From: Fibrobacterota bacterium
GTDB lineage: Bacteria; Fibrobacterota; Fibrobacteria; UBA11236
Length of the DNA stretch: 58,374 nucleotides
Assembly (NCBI GenBank): GCA_023249635.1
Contig: JAHFCH010000015.1
Span: 1-58,374 of the forward strand
Reading direction: 5' to 3'
In this document: positions 49,875 through 57,890 of the stretch, one piece after another
How the letters are laid out: every line of letters begins with the position of its first letter
Position numbering within the stretch: position 1 is the first letter of the stretch
Notes under the pieces: model-generated
Told to the model about the DNA's origin: nothing
Databases searched by the model: none
What the model saw: the letters and a program-made list of their open reading frames with translations, nothing else
Translations under genes and position numbers: made by a program

Positions 49875-51008
49875 TCAGGATTCAGCTCGCCCGCTAAGGC
49901 GGGGCAGGGTAGAGGAACGCGTTTCATTTTCCACGGCTACCGGAAGCAGAATCCCGAAAATCGTCTCACCCTTGGCGGAGGAGCATTCGATTTGACCGCC
50001 GTGGGCGGCCAGGATGTGCCGGCAGAGGGAAAGCCCCAACCCTGAACCGCCCCCGCCCTTGGTCGTGTAAAAGGGTTCGAAGATATGGGGTAATACATCC
50101 GAGGGAATCCCTCCCGCCGTGTCCTGGTATTCAATCCGCAATAAGTGGGTATTGCGATCCACGGTCGCGCTTATCGAAATCTTCTTCTCCTGCTTTCCGG
50201 CAATCCCTGCGAAGGCGTCCATGGAATTCGAAAGGAGCACGTGGATGACCGATTCCAATTCCATCCGGTTGCCGATTACGAACAGGCCCGGCGTAGCCTT
50301 GATCTCTACCTCGATCCCCAACCCCGAGAGATGGCGTTCCACGAATAGGAAGCAGTCTTCCAGGAAAGGCCCCAGGGAGATGGTGGACCGCGACTGCGGC
50401 GATTCCGGTTTGGCATATAGCAGCAGGTGCTCCAGAACCCTTCGCATTTTTTCCGCGCAACGAATGATGGAACGTGCGGCCTGTTCGCCTTGCTCCGCCG
50501 CAGGGCTTGCGATGATCTCGGCGCACTCATCCCGTAAGTATTCCGCATCGAGAAGGATGCTGGCCAGGGGATTGTTCAATTCATGGGCCAACCCGCTTCC
50601 CAGCGTGCCGATGGCCATCAGTTTGTTGGCCTGCATCAATTGGTTTTCGATGATGACTTGCTGCGACCGATCCAGCGAAATCCCGAGGTACCCGACGATG
50701 CGTCCCTCGGAACGGATTGGTGAAATGGTGAGATGGATATGGACCTCGCTTCCGTCATGGGCGCGATTATTCATCTGTCCGCGCCATACGTTTCCGGCCG
50801 ATATCGTTTTCCACATCTCCTGATGGATGGATTCAGGAGTAAGCGGCGACCGGATGATCGAAACGGGCTTGCCCACCAGGCTTTCCAAATCCGGAAACTT
50901 GTAGAGGTTCCGGTAGGCATGGTTGACTTTCAGGAGGATGCCCCTGGGATCGGTGATGCATGTCGCGAGATCCGACTGTTCCACCGCGGCTTCACAGAGA
51001 TTATCCAT
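49875..51008 (-). CDS. PAS-domain sensor histidine kinase (NtrB-type)
   Basis: About 377 aa from the ATG at 51008, preceded by GGAAGGAAGAAGG. The frame reaches 51065. A PAS domain spans ~5-120 (ATCITDPRGILLKVNHAYRN, IRSEGRIVGYLGISLDRS). The HisKA phospho-acceptor is in GLAHELNNPLASIL, and the HATPase has NSMDAFAGIAG, DTAGGIPSDVLPHIFEPFYT and GGGGSGLGLSLCRHI. There is no signal or membrane segment, so it is a cytoplasmic sensor. It ends the operon with the lipoprotein, GyrI-like protein and DUF2892 protein. No response regulator is visible in the window, and the cognate NtrC-type activator of the sigma-54 promoters is a plausible partner. Confidence 0.85.
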   Translation of the reverse strand: MDNLCEAAVEQSDLATCITDPRGILLKVNHAYRNLYKFPDLESLVGKPVSIIRSPLTPESIHQEMWKTISAGNVWRGQMNNRAHDGSEVHIHLTISPIRSEGRIVGYLGISLDRSQQVIIENQLMQANKLMAIGTLGSGLAHELNNPLASILLDAEYLRDECAEIIASPAAEQGEQAARSIIRCAEKMRRVLEHLLLYAKPESPQSRSTISLGPFLEDCFLFVERHLSGLGIEVEIKATPGLFVIGNRMELESVIHVLLSNSMDAFAGIAGKQEKKISISATVDRNTHLLRIEYQDTAGGIPSDVLPHIFEPFYTTKGGGGSGLGLSLCRHILAAHGGQIECSSAKGETIFGILLPVAVENETRSSTLPRLSGRAES

Positions 51009-51033
51009 ACCTTCTTCCTTCCGTGATTCCATA

Positions 51034-51243
51034 TCAATGCGCTTGCTTACCCGATCCCGGGCCACAGGTGCGTAAGCCCAGCATGACGTAGATAGGGCAA
51101 TGCCCCAGCATGGACGTAGCCAGCAAGATAGCGCCCAACCAGCCCCATTGGGTCTTGGGTCCCCAGAAGGCCAGGGAGACCAATCCGGCTCCTAAAACTA
51201 CGCGCGTGATTCGATCCCAACTCGCCAGGTTTCTCTTAAACAT
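51034..51243 (-). CDS. DUF2892 small membrane protein
   Basis: 69 aa with two membrane segments (RVVLGAGLVSLAFWG and GWLGAILLATSMLG). The ending GHCPIYVMLGLRTCG is the DUF2892 hallmark. Members are inner-membrane proteins found beside sulfur- and redox-linked genes (YgaP-like) and their role is unknown. It lies 25 bp before the histidine kinase and 40 bp after the GyrI-like gene. Confidence 0.83.
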   Translation of the reverse strand: MFKRNLASWDRITRVVLGAGLVSLAFWGPKTQWGWLGAILLATSMLGHCPIYVMLGLRTCGPGSGKQAH

Positions 51244-51283
51244 CGCTCACTCCTTCTTTGTGCTGCTCCCGGGTAGGGCTTGT

Positions 51284-51904
51284 TCAGTTCTTCTCAGGGC
51301 TCTTTGCGGCAATGGGCGGGGCGGCCTCGCCGACCCGTTCCACTCTGTACCGGATGAGGGTTTGGTACTTCCCGGGGCGCCCTTTGAAAAGCATGCCGGG
51401 TCCTATCAGGTACACTTCTTCGTGACTCCCGTGGATGGCGAATCCATTGCGCGCGATGAAGGATTTCAGATTATCGATATCCAAGCCTTCGTTGGAATAG
51501 GGGCCGGTGTGCAAGACCTCGGCGACCATGCCGTACTCCCAGATCTCGATGCGGAATTTTCCGGCAGGCGGTTCCGGGAACCCTGATTAGACAGGCAGCG
51601 CATAGATGCCCTTCCATAAGGCCTTGGAGCTGTCCAACTGCGAGATATCCCAGCGGGCAAGGGGCGCGCCGAGGTGGCGTTTTTCCGCTTTGTCGGCGTT
51701 GGCGTAGAAGGTGCGGTAGAGGCTCTTGAACGCGGGCCCCGCGACCGCTTTGGGGTCGCCGTGGGCTTCCAGGACCAATACGCGCTGAGGCGGCAGCACC
51801 ACGATGCGGGGCACGCCGGGTTCGGCGGATTCCGACTCGGGACCGGACCAGACGATCAGAGGCGCTGAAAAAACCAGAGCGGAAATCAGAAATGCCATCT
51901 TCAT
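51284..51904 (-). pseudogene. Exported GyrI-like-domain protein interrupted by an in-frame TAA
   Basis: The ATG at 51904 follows a GGGAGG site. A signal peptide (MKMAFLISALVFSAPLIVWS) opens an exported protein with a GyrI-like small-molecule-binding domain: VLPPQRVLVLEAHGDP, PLARWDISQLDSSKA, then YALPV, a TAA at 51587-51589, and SGFPEPPAGKFRIEIWEYG continuing in the same frame to YQTLIRYRVERVG. The stop splits one domain exactly in frame (19 codons separate it from the next ATG, MVAEVLHTGPYSNEGLDIDN). So it is a nonsense mutation or a base-call error, not a frameshift. GyrI-like domains bind ligands or modulate redox proteins, but the role here is unknown. Confidence 0.8.
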
Positions 51905-51917
51905 AATCGTATCCTCC

Positions 51918-52838
51918 CTAAAGGTTTTCATACCCAATCGCGGCTTCCGCGGCGCCAAGCAGTACATCGTGGTAGAGGTAAAGCTTACGCCACTGGTCGC
52001 GGTCGAGCGCCCGCAGTTTCGCGATTCGATCCGGCCGGGGATTGCCGTGGGTATCGAGGAAAAATTTCTTCTCGCTTTCCAACAGCATTCCGATAGCCTC
52101 ATCGATTTGGTTCGATTCCAGGAAATCGAAGAATATGCCGGCGCGAAGATAAAGCTCCGAAACCGGCGGTTCGAGCAGGACAACGAGCCCCGTCAGGAGC
52201 CCGTCTTTCAGGACCAGCGCATCCAAGTCGCATTTTTCAATGGCTTGCATACGGCGCTCGTTCAGGTCGGTGAGATTCTGCTCGTCATCCAGGAATACCG
52301 CCCATTCGTCGGGATGGATCAAGCCCGATGCTTCCTGCCATTCCCCTAATTGGATCTTGCGGTAGAATTTTTCGGCCATCTCCTTGCGAGCCTTCTCCAA
52401 TCCTCGGGGAGACGCGGGTTCCGAAGGCAACTTGGGCTTCTGGAGATCCTTCTCGAGCGCGACCGCGGGCCCTTGATCCAGGCAAGGAAGGCAATCGAAA
52501 ATCCCTTGCAAGCGGCCCCGCACCAGATCAATGCGGCGATCAGTGGCTAGCGACTTGAAATCAAGGGCGTCTAACTTTTTCTTCGTATCCTCCGGGACCT
52601 TTCCGTCCTTGCCGACCATGCGGGCCTGGTCTTCCGGGGTCAGGAGCGCTATGGCGCCATGGTAACGATGCGCTTGCACGGCGGTGGAGAACCGGGTCAA
52701 CACATCAAGCAGCTCATCCGGTTCTTTGCAGGAACGCCCGGCGACTTCCTTTGTGGAGGGAACCGCCTTCGAAGTAGGCGCGCAGCCCATCGCCAGGAAC
52801 CAAGCCACCACGGCGAGGACTAAGGATTTGGTACGCAT
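51918..52838 (-). CDS. Lipoprotein of unknown function
   Basis: About 306 aa from the ATG at 52838 with a CGGAG ribosome site. The frame reaches 52877. The signal MRTKSLVLAVVAWFLAMGC ends in a lipobox cysteine. The mature part is charged and helical (KEPDELLDVLTRFSTAVQAH, GKVPEDTKKKLDAL, EKARKEMAEKFYRKIQLGEW). I see two related halves (ALLTPEDQARM/LIHPDEWAVFL) that suggest an internal repeat of a helical domain. No family is recognised. It is the first gene of a four-gene operon behind the sigma-54 promoter at 52883 and ends 13 bp before the GyrI-like gene. Confidence 0.72.
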   Translation of the reverse strand: MRTKSLVLAVVAWFLAMGCAPTSKAVPSTKEVAGRSCKEPDELLDVLTRFSTAVQAHRYHGAIALLTPEDQARMVGKDGKVPEDTKKKLDALDFKSLATDRRIDLVRGRLQGIFDCLPCLDQGPAVALEKDLQKPKLPSEPASPRGLEKARKEMAEKFYRKIQLGEWQEASGLIHPDEWAVFLDDEQNLTDLNERRMQAIEKCDLDALVLKDGLLTGLVVLLEPPVSELYLRAGIFFDFLESNQIDEAIGMLLESEKKFFLDTHGNPRPDRIAKLRALDRDQWRKLYLYHDVLLGAAEAAIGYENL

Positions 52839-52882
52839 GCGGACTCCGATTTTAGTTTTCCCGAACTGTCCCGCCATCCTAT

Positions 52883-52898
52883 TGCAACCTCCGTGCCG
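52883..52898 (-). promoter_or_regulatory. Sigma-54 promoter of the lipoprotein operon (CGGCAC-N5-TTGCA)
   Basis: On the minus strand CGGCAC, a 5-bp spacer and TTGCA. The predicted start is about 34 nt before the ATG. Confidence 0.75.
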
Positions 52899-52949
52899 AA
52901 AACAAAGCCCCTGATTTCAGTTAACTTGCGGTTGTCCGGGAGCGCCTCC

Positions 52950-52982
52950 GGCCAATCTGGCAATCCGCATGCCCCTATGACA
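52950..52982. promoter_or_regulatory. Tandem enhancer boxes shared by two divergent sigma-54 promoters
   Basis: GGCCAATCTGGCA (52950-52962) and TGCCCCTATGACA (52970-52982) start 20 bp apart. They lie between the minus-strand promoter at 52883 and the plus-strand promoter at 53037, 51 and 54 bp from each. Confidence 0.7.
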
Positions 52983-53036
52983 GCAGTACCACAAGCCTGT
53001 GGCCCTTCGCGGGGTTGAAATCCCCGCTTCCGCAAA

Positions 53037-53052
53037 TGGCATGGCGCTTGCG
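53037..53052 (+). promoter_or_regulatory. Sigma-54 promoter of the 67-aa gene (TGGCAT-N5-TTGCG)
   Basis: TGGCAT (53037-53042), 5-bp spacer, TTGCG (53048-53052). A strong match. The small gene starts 71 bp beyond it. Confidence 0.72.
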
Positions 53053-53122
53053 ATTGACGCCTGGATCCAACTGAATGAGTGCTTAGGCATTTAATCGACC
53101 ACGTCTATCCAAGGAGCACGGC

Positions 53123-53326
53123 ATGACCGGAAAAACGAAACACAAGGACGATTTAGATCAGATGCGGCAAGACATGGACAGGCTCGGAAAAGCGTTCGGG
53201 ATCTACGGCTCAGGCGAGCGGAAGTCCGTTCGTCTCAAGAAAAGCTTGGATGGTTTCCTTGCGACAAATCCGAACCAGGATGTGGCGAAAATGCGGGAAA
53301 AATTCCTGAAGGTGAATCGGGAGTAG
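53123..53326 (+). CDS. Small charged protein, 67 aa
   Basis: The start ATG follows an AAGGAG site at 7 nt. The product is highly charged with no signal or membrane segment (KTKHKDDLDQMRQDMDRLGK; ERKSVRLKKSLDGFL; NPNQDVAKMREKFLKVNRE) and is probably helical. I do not recognise it. It has its own sigma-54 promoter at 53037 and is divergent from the lipoprotein operon, which makes it a credible regulated gene and not a chance frame. Its stop lies 39 bp from the end of the convergent LOG gene. Confidence 0.65.
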   Translation: MTGKTKHKDDLDQMRQDMDRLGKAFGIYGSGERKSVRLKKSLDGFLATNPNQDVAKMREKFLKVNRE

Positions 53327-53364
53327 GTCTTTCCCCTGCAACGCGGAGGTCGTTAAGGTTTCCT

Positions 53365-54102
53365 TCAGGTCCTGACCGACTGTGCGAAGCAGGGCATACC
53401 GGGTTCGCAACTGATGGGGAGTGCGGATTGCAGCATCGAGATCGCCGTACCTGGGTCATCTGCGAAGTGGAACAGGCCGGCGTCTTTGGCCGAGATCATA
53501 CCGTGTTTCAGCAAGGCATCGAGATTTAGGATTTCCTGCCAGTATGATTTTCCATAAAGGAGGATATAAATCTCACGGTCCAGTTTCCCCGTTTGAGAAA
53601 GCGTCAATATTTCGAAAAGCTCGTCCAGCGTTCCGAACCCGCCCGGGAATACGATAACGGCCTTGGCCAGGTGGGCGAACCACAATTTGCGCATGAAGAA
53701 GTAGTGGAATTCGAACCCGAGCCCTTTCGAGATGTAGGGGTTGGGCTGCTGCTCACGGGGCAGGCCGATATTCAAGCCGATGGATCGGCCACCGGCATCC
53801 GCCGCGCCGCGGTTTGCGGCCTCCATGATTCCACCGCCGCCGCCTGAACATACGAGAAAACGTTCTCCGCCGTTTGATACCGAGAGCGACCATTGGGTGA
53901 CCAATCGCGCAAGCTCCCGAGCATCGCGATAATAGTTTGCGAAGGGGCCGGCTTCACCTTGACGGGCGGAACCGAAGAACACGATGGTGTCCTGGATGCG
54001 TTGCTTGTGGAAGGCCGCCAGGGGCGCGAGGTATTCCGACAGGATTCGCAAGGAGCGCGCGTCGTCGCTCTCGAGGAAATCCGGATCCCGATAAGGTTTC
54101 AT
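53365..54102 (-). CDS. LOG-family (TIGR00730) Rossmann-fold protein
   Basis: About 245 aa from the ATG at 54102. The frame reaches 54276 but the upstream part holds the promoter. The family motifs are all present: IVFFGSARQGEAGPFANYYR, the nucleotide-binding LVCSGGGGGIMEAANRGAAD, GGRSIGLNIGLPREQQPN and the AKAVIVFPGGFGTLDELFEI end with SQTG. LOG proteins hydrolyse cytokinin or AMP-like nucleotides. Which one is not known here. It has a sigma-54 promoter at 54152 and the boxes at 54228, the same regulatory set as its stress-related neighbours. Confidence 0.87.
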   Translation of the reverse strand: MKPYRDPDFLESDDARSLRILSEYLAPLAAFHKQRIQDTIVFFGSARQGEAGPFANYYRDARELARLVTQWSLSVSNGGERFLVCSGGGGGIMEAANRGAADAGGRSIGLNIGLPREQQPNPYISKGLGFEFHYFFMRKLWFAHLAKAVIVFPGGFGTLDELFEILTLSQTGKLDREIYILLYGKSYWQEILNLDALLKHGMISAKDAGLFHFADDPGTAISMLQSALPISCEPGMPCFAQSVRT

Positions 54103-54151
54103 GGTTTTTATACAACGCGGGAATGCGCGCCCTTTCCGGAAGCGTATCAAA

Positions 54152-54167
54152 AGCAAGCCTTGAGCCA
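54152..54167 (-). promoter_or_regulatory. Sigma-54 promoter of the LOG gene (TGGCTC-N5-TTGCT)
   Basis: On the minus strand TGGCTC, a 5-bp spacer and TTGCT, identical at all core bases to the sigma-factor promoter at 48428. The 309-bp gap 54103-54411 otherwise holds only the boxes and the divergent promoter. Confidence 0.78.
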
Positions 54168-54227
54168 ATTTCGAGCGCCTGCTTTGCGGTGCAAACGGGG
54201 CGAAATCCGAAAATTCGCGCAAGCTTC

Positions 54228-54260
54228 TGCCGGAACGGCAGTCCACGGGACAAATTGGCA
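54228..54260. promoter_or_regulatory. Tandem enhancer boxes between the LOG and ABC genes
   Basis: TGCCGGAACGGCA (54228-54240, perfect 5-bp arms) and GGACAAATTGGCA (54248-54260) start 20 bp apart. They serve the minus-strand promoter at 54152 and, 96 bp away, the plus-strand promoter at 54357. Confidence 0.72.
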
Positions 54261-54356
54261 GGCAGCCGACCGGCATCTCATAGCGAACCTTTCCCGCTCT
54301 TTTGCGTTTTCCCGGCGAATATGCCTACGGTCCCCACCCAGAGGGCTCCGGCGGCA

Positions 54357-54372
54357 TGGCATCCGCATTGCT
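54357..54372 (+). promoter_or_regulatory. Sigma-54 promoter of the ABC gene (TGGCAT-N5-TTGCT)
   Basis: TGGCAT (54357-54362), 5-bp spacer, TTGCT (54368-54372). A full match, 39 bp before the ATG at 54412. Confidence 0.75.
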
Positions 54373-54411
54373 TAACGGTAGTGCTGGACGGATTGATCGG
54401 GAAAGGTTCGC

Positions 54412-54570
54412 ATGGACATTATCGCCATCAAGGGATTGACCAAGGACTACGCGCTCGGGAATACCCTGGTGCCCGCCTTGCGCGGAATCGACCTCACCAT
54501 CGCCAAGGGCGATCTGGTCAGCATCATGGGCCCGTCGGGAAGCGGCAAGACGACTTTGCTGAACGTGATG
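54412..54570 (+). pseudogene. 5' fragment of a LolD/MacB-type ABC ATPase gene
   Basis: The ATG at 54412 opens a LolD/MacB-like ATPase start: [38 protein letters not shown] and the Walker [14 protein letters not shown]. The rest (Q-loop, signature, Walker B) is missing. After about residue 50 the frame runs into unrelated sequence and stops at 54690. Only about 50 of the usual ~220 residues are present. A gene for an outer-membrane-like protein continues in another frame right at the break. Its promoter is intact. Confidence 0.75.
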
Positions 54571-55088
54571 TGGTCGTCGAAGGGGGTTTCCCCCGCATCA
54601 TTTCCGATCGCCGGGAGTGGCAGCCGCGTGTTTCCGTGGGTGCCGGCCGCGGTTTTTCCGTCTCGGGCATCCCGGATCGGCTGCTCGTGAACGCGGAGTA
54701 CTACTACAACCGGCCGGGCGACGAGGCGCGCCGGAAGCCTTTCGCGGGCCTGCTGGAACAGGCCGTGAACGCCGGCATCCCGCCGGAACAGGCGATGGCC
54801 GCGGCCTCGTCGTTCGGAGCCTATGAACCCAATTCCTACTCGCGGCAGTACGCGGCTTTCTTCGCCGTCTGGAACCGGTTTCTACGCTCGTATCTGACTT
54901 TATCCTGCAATGCCGTCGCCAATCTGGATCAAAGCAGCGCGCTGCTGGCGGCGGTATTGGCTTACCGCGATCTGAACGATTTCGGATTGAGCTTCACGGT
55001 ATACGGTTTCGCGGGCCCCAAGGGTACGGAATACACCCTGGCGGGAGATACCGGAACCGGGCAGTTGCTGGCGCAAGTCGCGTTTTGA
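54571..55088 (+). pseudogene. 3' fragment of an outer-membrane/lipid-asymmetry-like protein gene
   Basis: From 54573 a frame of about 172 codons has no start. It reads [40 protein letters not shown] and ends in DTGTGQLLAQVAF. The alternating strands (YYYNRPGDEARRK; SLTVYGFAGPKGTEYTLAGD-like pattern) suggest a beta-barrel protein end. It is fused at about 54570 to the ABC ATPase fragment in a different frame. A deletion between the two genes, or an assembly join, would explain it. The family is not recognised. Confidence 0.6.
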
Positions 55089-55115
55089 GGATCTATCTTG
55101 CATAAGGAGAAAACC

Positions 55116-55562
55116 ATGAGAGCATTGAATTATTTAGTGATATTGGTATCGATCGCTGCGATTTCCGCCTGCGCGGGGACGAAGCCGGCGGGCAACCCGC
55201 CTCCGACGGCGAAGGAGGACATGGCCGCGATGGATATGGGCGCCAAGCCTTGCGCGAAGTGCAAGAAGAGCGCCGATTCCCTCGACGCGCTGCTCAAAGC
55301 CGTCCAGGAGGCCCGGAAATCCGATGACAAGGCCAAGATGGCGGCGGCGCTGCAACGGGTCGAAGACCGCATCACCGCCATGAAAGCGGAAATGAAGGAG
55401 TGCGAGGGCAAGATGGCCAAGATGATGGGCGGCATGGGAAAGGAAGGCGGGATGAAATGCGAAAAAATGCCCGAGGACGGAATGGGGAAGCCGGATTCTA
55501 CGGGTGCTGGTTCCATGCCGGATAAAGGCGGAGCTTCGGAGCATGAGCAGCACCATCACTAA
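55116..55562 (+). CDS. Metal-related lipoprotein, Met/Lys/His-rich
   Basis: About 148 aa from the ATG at 55116, after an AAGGAG site. The frame begins at a TTG six codons earlier. The signal NYLVILVSIAAISAC ends in a lipobox cysteine. The mature chain has a CAKCKKS cysteine pair, a helical charged middle and a Met- and His-rich tail (KMAKMMGGMGKEGGMKCEKM; EHEQHHH). This composition fits a periplasmic copper or other metal binder. That is inference, but its position directly before a copper ATPase supports it. It is on the opposite strand from copA, converging with it (34 bp). Confidence 0.7.
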   Translation: MRALNYLVILVSIAAISACAGTKPAGNPPPTAKEDMAAMDMGAKPCAKCKKSADSLDALLKAVQEARKSDDKAKMAAALQRVEDRITAMKAEMKECEGKMAKMMGGMGKEGGMKCEKMPEDGMGKPDSTGAGSMPDKGGASEHEQHHH

Positions 55563-55595
55563 CAGGAGCAGGATACTGCTTTGCCCGTCGGGCAT

Positions 55596-57702
55596 TCAGA
55601 TATTGACCCGCCGCAGCCTCAGGGCATTTCCGATCACGGACACCGAACTGAAGCTCATCGCCGCAGCGGCGATGATAGGACTCAAGAGCCACCCGAAAAA
55701 CGGGTATAGCGCGCCTGCTGCCAGGGGGATTCCCGCCGCATTGTAGACGAAGGCGAAAAACAGGTTCTGCCGGATATTCCCCATGGTCTTGTCCGACAAT
55801 TTCCGTGCGCGCACGATCCCGCGCAAATCCCCTTTGACCAAAGTGATCCCTGCGCTTTCCATGGCCACGTCGGTGCCCGTGCCCATGGCGATGCCGACTT
55901 GGGCCTGCCCCAGGGCAGGCGCGTCCTTGACGCCGTCACCGGCCATGGCCACGAAGCAACCTTCGGCTTGCAGGCTTTTCACCTTGGCCGCCTTCTGATC
56001 GGGCAGCACTTCCGCCACCACCTCGTCGATGCCCAGTTTCGCAGCGACGCTGTGGGCTGTGGTTTTCCCGTCGCCGGTGAGCATGACGATGCGGATGCCT
56101 TCGCGATGCAAGGCCGCGATCGCCTCCGGCGTGGACCGTTTGACGGGATCGGCAACGCCGACCAGGCCCGCGGCTTCGCCATCCACGGCGGCGAACATCA
56201 CGGTTTGGGCTTCGCTCCGCAAGGATTCCGCCCGGGAAGCAAGTGAGGCCAAGTCAATGTTCAAATCCCGCATCAGAGCCGGATTGCCCACGGCAATTTT
56301 GCGGCCCGCAATCGTCCCCTGGACGCCTTTGCCGGTCAAGGATGCGAAATTTTCAACAAGCGAAAAGGTGGCGCCACGCGACTCCGCGCCGCGCACAATG
56401 GCCTGGGCTAAGGGGTGCTCGCTGCTTCTCTCCAGGGACGCGATCAATCCCAGGAATTCCGGTTCCTCCATCCCCAGCGTTTCCACGGTCGCCAATTCCG
56501 GCTTCCCTTCCGTCAAGGTTCCGGTCTTGTCCACGACCAAGGTATCGACCTTGCGCATCTGCTCGATGGCTTCGGCATCGCGGAACAGGATCCCCATGCC
56601 GGCGCCCTTGCCCGTGGCCACCATGATGGACATGGGCGTTGCCAGGCCCAACGCGCAGGGGCATGCAATGATCAGCACGGCTACCGCATTGATCAACGCG
56701 TAAGCCAGGCGCGGCTCCGGACCCGCCCAGGACCAGATCCCGAAAGTGAGGACGGCGATGAGGATGACGACAGGTACGAAATAGCCGGAGACCACGTCGG
56801 CCAGCTTCTGGATCGGGGCGCGGCTGCGCTGCGCTTCGGCGACGAGGGCCACGATACGGGAAAGCAAGGTTTCGGAGCCTACCTTCTCCGCCTTGATCAC
56901 CAGCGCGCCGGTGCCGTTCAGCGTGGACCCCACTACCTTGTCGCCCGGCCGTTTCTCCGAGGGCATGGGTTCGCCGGTCACCATGCTTTCGTCCACGTGG
57001 CTGGAGCCTGCCAAGACCACGCCATCCACGGGCACTTTCTCCCCCGGGCGCACGCGCAGGCGAACGCCTTTTCGCACCGACTCCAGGAGCACATCTTCTT
57101 CGGAACCGTCCGCATGCAGCAGGCGGGCCGTCTTCGCCGCCAACCCGAGGAGCTTTTTGATCGCGGCCCCGGTACGGCTGCGCGCCTTGAGTTCCAGCAC
57201 CTGCCCCAGCAGGATCAAAGTGACGATGACGCCGGCGGCCTCGTAATAGACCGCCACAGGCCCGCCGTCCATCCGGAACGAAGCCGGAAAAAGGTTCGGG
57301 AACAAGGTTGCCGCCACGCTATAGGAAAAGGCCACGCCCACGCCGAGACCGATCAAAGTGAACATATTGAGGCTGCGACGCCGGAGCGAATTCAGGAACC
57401 GCACGTAGAAAGGCCAAGCCGACCACAGGCAAACCGGCGCGGCCAAAACCTATTCCAGCCAAACCCGCAAGCCCATGGGAATCACGACCGAGACCGGCCG
57501 GCCCGGCAGCATATCGCCCATGGAGAGAGGGACCAAGGGCACGGTCAGGAAGGCCGCAAAGCAGACAAAGCCCCGGGCCGTCCTGGACGATTTCCGGGTG
57601 CATGGGGCAGGTATACCGCTGGCCGGAAGAACCGGTCTTATGGGCGACGGCGGGAAGCGGAGTTTCCTCCGTCGGTTCGGGGGCATGATGGTGCATTTTC
57701 AT
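55596..57702 (-). pseudogene. copA: CopA-type copper P-type ATPase, broken by deletion and a stop
   Basis: The ATG at 57702 follows AGGGAG and opens KMHHHAPEPTEETPLPAV and the metal-binding YTCPMHPEIVQDGPG. About 40-50 residues that normally follow are missing. The next segment (FLTVPLVPLSMGDMLPGRPV) is in another frame, then reaches a TAG at 57450-57452 directly before [17 protein letters not shown]. From 57446 (TTG) the remaining 616 codons are intact, with [24 protein letters not shown] and the hinge. The hinge reads [12 protein letters not shown] where GDGxNDAP is expected, so a conserved Asn is Lys (AAG). The gene is copper-linked by family and may be non-functional as written. Confidence 0.82.
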
Positions 57703-57736
57703 GAAGGCACTCCCTAGGAAAGCCGGTGGACGATTG

Positions 57737-57752
57737 CGCAAGGTTCATGCCG
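57737..57752 (-). promoter_or_regulatory. Sigma-54 promoter of copA (CGGCAT-N5-TTGCG)
   Basis: On the minus strand CGGCAT, a 5-bp spacer and TTGCG. The predicted start is about 24 nt before the copA ATG. Confidence 0.68.
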
Positions 57753-57794
57753 CATCTGATGAACCGCAATGGAATCAATAATGCATTACCCGCG

Positions 57795-57827
57795 CGCCAA
57801 TCTGGCATTCGTTGAGACAAAAAAGCA
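57795..57827. promoter_or_regulatory. Tandem enhancer boxes shared by copA and the DUF2933 gene
   Basis: CGCCAATCTGGCA (57795-57807) and AGACAAAAAAGCA (57815-57827, degenerate) start 20 bp apart. The first is identical to the 52950 box over its last twelve bases. Confidence 0.6.
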
Positions 57828-57890
57828 GGCTGCCCCTACCGCTCAAAAGAAAAGTTTTTGAATTCCGGTCCCGATCCCAAGGTAATGAAC

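Noticed and set aside
52929-52941. A third box-like sequence at 52927-52939 (TGCGGTTGTCCGG)
   Set aside because: It shares too few bases with the consensus, and the spacing to the next box is 23 bp, not 20-21.
53937-54570. The upstream part of a long plus-strand frame starting at 53937
   Set aside because: It is antisense to the LOG gene and crosses the promoter region. Only the part after about 54571 (the barrel-like fragment) looks like protein.
41578-57827. The TGCCA-N3-TGGCA boxes as FNR, DNR or CRP sites
   Set aside because: Those sites are even-length (TTGAT-N4-ATCAA type). These are 13 bp with an odd centre and occur in phased pairs upstream of sigma-54 promoters, which fits an enhancer-binding activator better.
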